Source: Rhodococcus sp. P1Y | GTDB lineage: Bacteria > Actinomycetota > Actinomycetes > Mycobacteriales > Mycobacteriaceae | Reading direction: 5' to 3' | NCBI RefSeq assembly: GCF_003641205.1 | Contig: NZ_CP032762.1 | Location: 2,914,001 to 2,978,000 of the forward strand | Length of the DNA stretch: 64,000 nucleotides | Part shown: positions 62,174-64,000 of the stretch, piece after piece | How the letters are laid out: each line of letters opens with the position of its first letter | How positions within the stretch are numbered: position 1 is the stretch's first letter | Notes under the pieces: generated by a model | Told to the model about the DNA's origin: nothing | Seen by the model: the letters and a program-made list of their open reading frames with translations, nothing else | Databases searched by the model: none | Position numbers and translations under genes: made by a program

Positions 62174-63016
62174 TCACGCCCCGTAGGAACTCGGTGGGAC
62201 GCCGACGAGTTCGGTGAACTCACGAGAGAAGTGCGCCTGGTCGAACCAGCCGTATCGCGCGGCCAGGTCCGCGAGCGATCCGTCGTACCCGCCGTCCAGT
62301 TCGCTCACGACGTCGTGGATGCGGTACCGCGCGAGGGCCCATTTGGGCGGCGCTCCGATGTATTTCGCAAACAGTCGTTGCAACCGACGCGCGCCGATGT
62401 TGCAGTGTGCCTCGACCTGCGCGACGCGAATCAACGTGCGATCGTCCAACATGGCCGCGATGATGCCGAGTAGCTCTTCGTAGTCGGGATCGGTTGTGCG
62501 ACCGAGGTTCTCCAACGCCGAGTCTGCGCTCTCCCGACAGGCGTCAGCACTCAGGTGCGGTCCGAGTTGGGCCAACGCATCGACCGTCGCTGTCGGAATC
62601 TTCGATGGCGGAGACACCGTTTCATCTCGGAGAGACCTCGCATCGGCGCCGGTCAGACTGGTGAAGCCACCGGGGCGGAATTTGATACCGAAGACCCAAC
62701 CGATCGCGGCCAGAGTCACGTCGAAGCGGCGAGTGAGAACGCCGGTCACGACGACGGGTCCGCCGAGCGCAGCGACACCGTCACGCACCCAGCCTTTCTC
62801 GACGCTGAGGGTGTGCGCGGGATGCGGAAGTGTCGAACTGCGGTACGACGTCCCGGCCGGAAGATCCCAGTGCAGCATCCAGTAGTTCTCCACCCAGGGC
62901 GTGAGCGACGGCGCGCACGGCAGCCTGACGAGGTCGACATGCCGGGCCAACTGATCGGGTCGCAGAACACCCGAGCCCGTCGATGTGGGGCCTGTCGGAT
63001 TTTTACTAGCCGTCAC
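62174..63016 (-). CDS. AraC family transcriptional regulator
   Basis: 280 aa. A C-terminal AraC-type DNA-binding domain with two helix-turn-helix units is visible (IRVAQVEAHCNIGARRLQRLF and LADLAARYGWFDQAHFSREF, followed by VGVPPSSYG). The N-terminal half resembles AraC-associated DUF6597-like domains (WVENYWMLHWDLPAG). GTG start at 63016. It is divergent from a VOC protein, which it may regulate. Confidence 0.87.
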   Translation of the reverse strand: MTASKNPTGPTSTGSGVLRPDQLARHVDLVRLPCAPSLTPWVENYWMLHWDLPAGTSYRSSTLPHPAHTLSVEKGWVRDGVAALGGPVVVTGVLTRRFDVTLAAIGWVFGIKFRPGGFTSLTGADARSLRDETVSPPSKIPTATVDALAQLGPHLSADACRESADSALENLGRTTDPDYEELLGIIAAMLDDRTLIRVAQVEAHCNIGARRLQRLFAKYIGAPPKWALARYRIHDVVSELDGGYDGSLADLAARYGWFDQAHFSREFTELVGVPPSSYGA

Positions 63017-63071
63017 AGGGCGAGTCTAGGAGGCTGGACCGACACGCAACGACTTCTCGAGGAGACCGACC

Positions 63072-63449
63072 ATGACCGATACTCCCGTCGCCACGCTCGC
63101 AATGATCACGCTGGACTGTACGGACCCCGAAGCGAGTGCTTCGTTCTGGTCGTCCCTGCTCGGTTGGGCCATCGTGCACGCCGAAAAGGACTACGCGATG
63201 CTCGCCGGACCTTCTCACGCGCTGGGCTTCGGCCGTGTCGAGGATTACCAGGCTCCGGCATGGCCTAATCCGAGCGGCAGCAAACAGTTTCACTTCGATC
63301 TGTCGGTGGAGGACCTCGACTCCGCGGCACGCAAGGCCGTCGACCTGGGCGCGAGAATGCCCACCGATCAGCCGGGGGAGACCTGGCGCGTACTGCTCGA
63401 CCCGTCCGGGCATCCCTTCTGCCTGACCAAAGCGGAGAACTGGGGCTGA
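63072..63449 (+). CDS. VOC family protein
   Basis: Glyoxalase/bleomycin-resistance fold protein of 125 aa. MITLDCTDPEASASFWSSLLGW begins the first beta-alpha-beta-beta-beta unit and LLDPSGHPFCLTK ends the second, with the His-Pro-Phe-Cys pattern common in glyoxalase-like proteins. ATG 63072 follows GAGGAG. The substrate is unknown. The operator for the divergent AraC gene may lie in the 55 bp spacer. Confidence 0.85.
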   Translation: MTDTPVATLAMITLDCTDPEASASFWSSLLGWAIVHAEKDYAMLAGPSHALGFGRVEDYQAPAWPNPSGSKQFHFDLSVEDLDSAARKAVDLGARMPTDQPGETWRVLLDPSGHPFCLTKAENWG

Positions 63450-63483
63450 ACGATGCTGGTTCCCGGGCATTCGGGAATTCAAG

Positions 63484-63505
63484 GTGCTCGGACGCGAGCA
63501 CTTTT
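63484..63505 (+). terminator. Intrinsic terminator
   Basis: GTGCTCG (63484-63490) pairs with CGAGCAC (63495-63501) around a four-base loop, followed by TTTT. It ends the VOC gene at 63072-63449 and is the most classical terminator in the window. Confidence 0.75.
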
Positions 63506-63510
63506 CGCTC

Positions 63511-63540
63511 TTGACCTGTATGCCGTGGGATAGGCATGAT
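63511..63540 (+). promoter_or_regulatory. Candidate sigma-70-type promoter for the second VOC gene
   Basis: TTGACC (63511-63516) is separated by 18 bases from CATGAT (63535-63540). Start of transcription would be near 63547, leaving a leader of about 65 bases before the TTG at 63612. Confidence 0.4.
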
Positions 63541-63611
63541 GTGTGTCAACGTCGCGTGCCGATGACGGACTGCGTCAGGCATGGAGGCGTCGAACTGCCC
63601 TGGAGGCAGCG

Positions 63612-63995
63612 TTGTCTGTTGTTTCGTTCGACCACACCATCATCGTGTCCAAGGACGGCGTCGAGTCGTCCCGATTCTTTCGTGAGTTGTTCGGCCTCCC
63701 CGAGGCCGAATCATGGGGCCCGTTCTCGAACGTCCTGTTGGGCGACGGAACGTTGATTCAATTCGCAACGCCCCCGTTCGAAGAGATTCAGCCCCAGCAT
63801 TACGCCTTTCGCGTGGACGACGCATTGTTCGATCAGGCGTATGCCCGACTGACGTCATGGGGCGTCGAACACTGGGCTGATCCGCGCATGGCTGCACCGG
63901 GGACGATCAATCACGATCACGGCGGGCGGGGAGTCTACTTCCGCGATCCGAGTGGACATTTCATAGAAATGTTGACCACGTCGTACCTGGAGTAG
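63612..63995 (+). CDS. VOC family protein
   Basis: 127 aa. VSFDHTIIVSKDGVESSRFFRELFGL and GVYFRDPSGHFIEMLTTSY are the two glyoxalase-like units, with His and Glu ligand candidates at residues of FDHTI and FIEML. The TTG at 63612 is chosen because GGAGG sits six bases before it and the protein then begins at the first strand; a frame from 63543 adds an Arg-rich tail. Substrate unknown. Confidence 0.8.
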   Translation: MSVVSFDHTIIVSKDGVESSRFFRELFGLPEAESWGPFSNVLLGDGTLIQFATPPFEEIQPQHYAFRVDDALFDQAYARLTSWGVEHWADPRMAAPGTINHDHGGRGVYFRDPSGHFIEMLTTSYLE

Positions 63996-64000
63996 GCGGC

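Noticed and set aside
1..64000. tRNA, rRNA, CRISPR, insertion sequence or prophage
   Set aside because: No cloverleaf, rRNA-like stretch, spaced repeat array, transposase or phage gene was recognised on either strand.

Overview
The window is high-GC, densely coding actinobacterial DNA. Gene content and order point to the Mycobacteriales, most likely Rhodococcus or a close relative; this is inference, since no 16S or other marker gene is present. From sdhB to lhr the order follows, from memory, the Mycobacterium tuberculosis Rv3319-Rv3296 block: sdhBADC, cdd, deoA, add, an Rv3311-like gene, upp, pmmB, a purine nucleoside phosphorylase, amiB1, amiA1, an Rv3304-like gene, lpdA, glpD, nei and lhr. 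Several packages interrupt that order. No tRNA, rRNA, CRISPR array, insertion sequence or phage gene was seen.

Layout. 1-4 kb: two Gfo/Idh/MocA dehydrogenases, a LacI-type regulator and an aldo/keto reductase (sugar or polyol metabolism). 4-7.2 kb: an IclR regulator divergent from a family III CoA-transferase and an acyl-CoA dehydrogenase (acid activation and oxidation). 7.3-12.7 kb: the succinate dehydrogenase operon divergent from cdd-deoA (pyrimidine salvage). 12.7-20 kb: an inserted amine-catabolism package (class III aminotransferase, Lrp regulator, aminoaldehyde dehydrogenase, DAO-family oxidase, universal stress protein, APC permease). 20-28.7 kb: add, upp, pmmB and the phosphorylase, interrupted by a four-gene unit that looks linked to type VII secretion (EspC-like protein with a YxxxD motif, a signal-less NlpC/P60 hydrolase with a WxG helix pair, two YbaB-like proteins). 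28.9-43.2 kb: an enoyl-CoA hydratase-like gene, two M20 amidohydrolases (the second frameshifted), a GGCT-like protein, lpdA, an aminotransferase, glpD, a methyltransferase, and lhr-nei for DNA repair. 43.3-53.5 kb: accessory region with an alpha-oxoamine synthase, an SDR-hydrolase fusion and an atypical acyl-CoA dehydrogenase around an AT-rich promoter region, then SDR, CPBP protease, Lrp and flippase-like membrane genes. 53.4-62.1 kb: purine degradation (molybdenum hydroxylase, urate oxidase, HIU hydrolase, OHCU decarboxylase, urate/xanthine-type permease, and a molybdopterin nucleotidyltransferase-like gene). 62.2-64 kb: an AraC regulator and two VOC proteins.

The genes combine into a nucleoside and purine economy: deaminases and phosphorylases release bases, upp salvages uracil, and the xdh-puc set can oxidise hypoxanthine or xanthine through urate to allantoin. 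The clearest novelties are a permease whose C-terminus is an OHCU-decarboxylase-like domain lacking the catalytic His, the oxoamine synthase locus, the putative type VII-exported peptidoglycan hydrolase unit, and a set of unusually long intergenic hairpins, two of which incorporate the stop codons of both flanking convergent genes. Many genes show a TANNNT-like box exactly 6-7 bases before the start codon, suggesting leaderless mRNAs.
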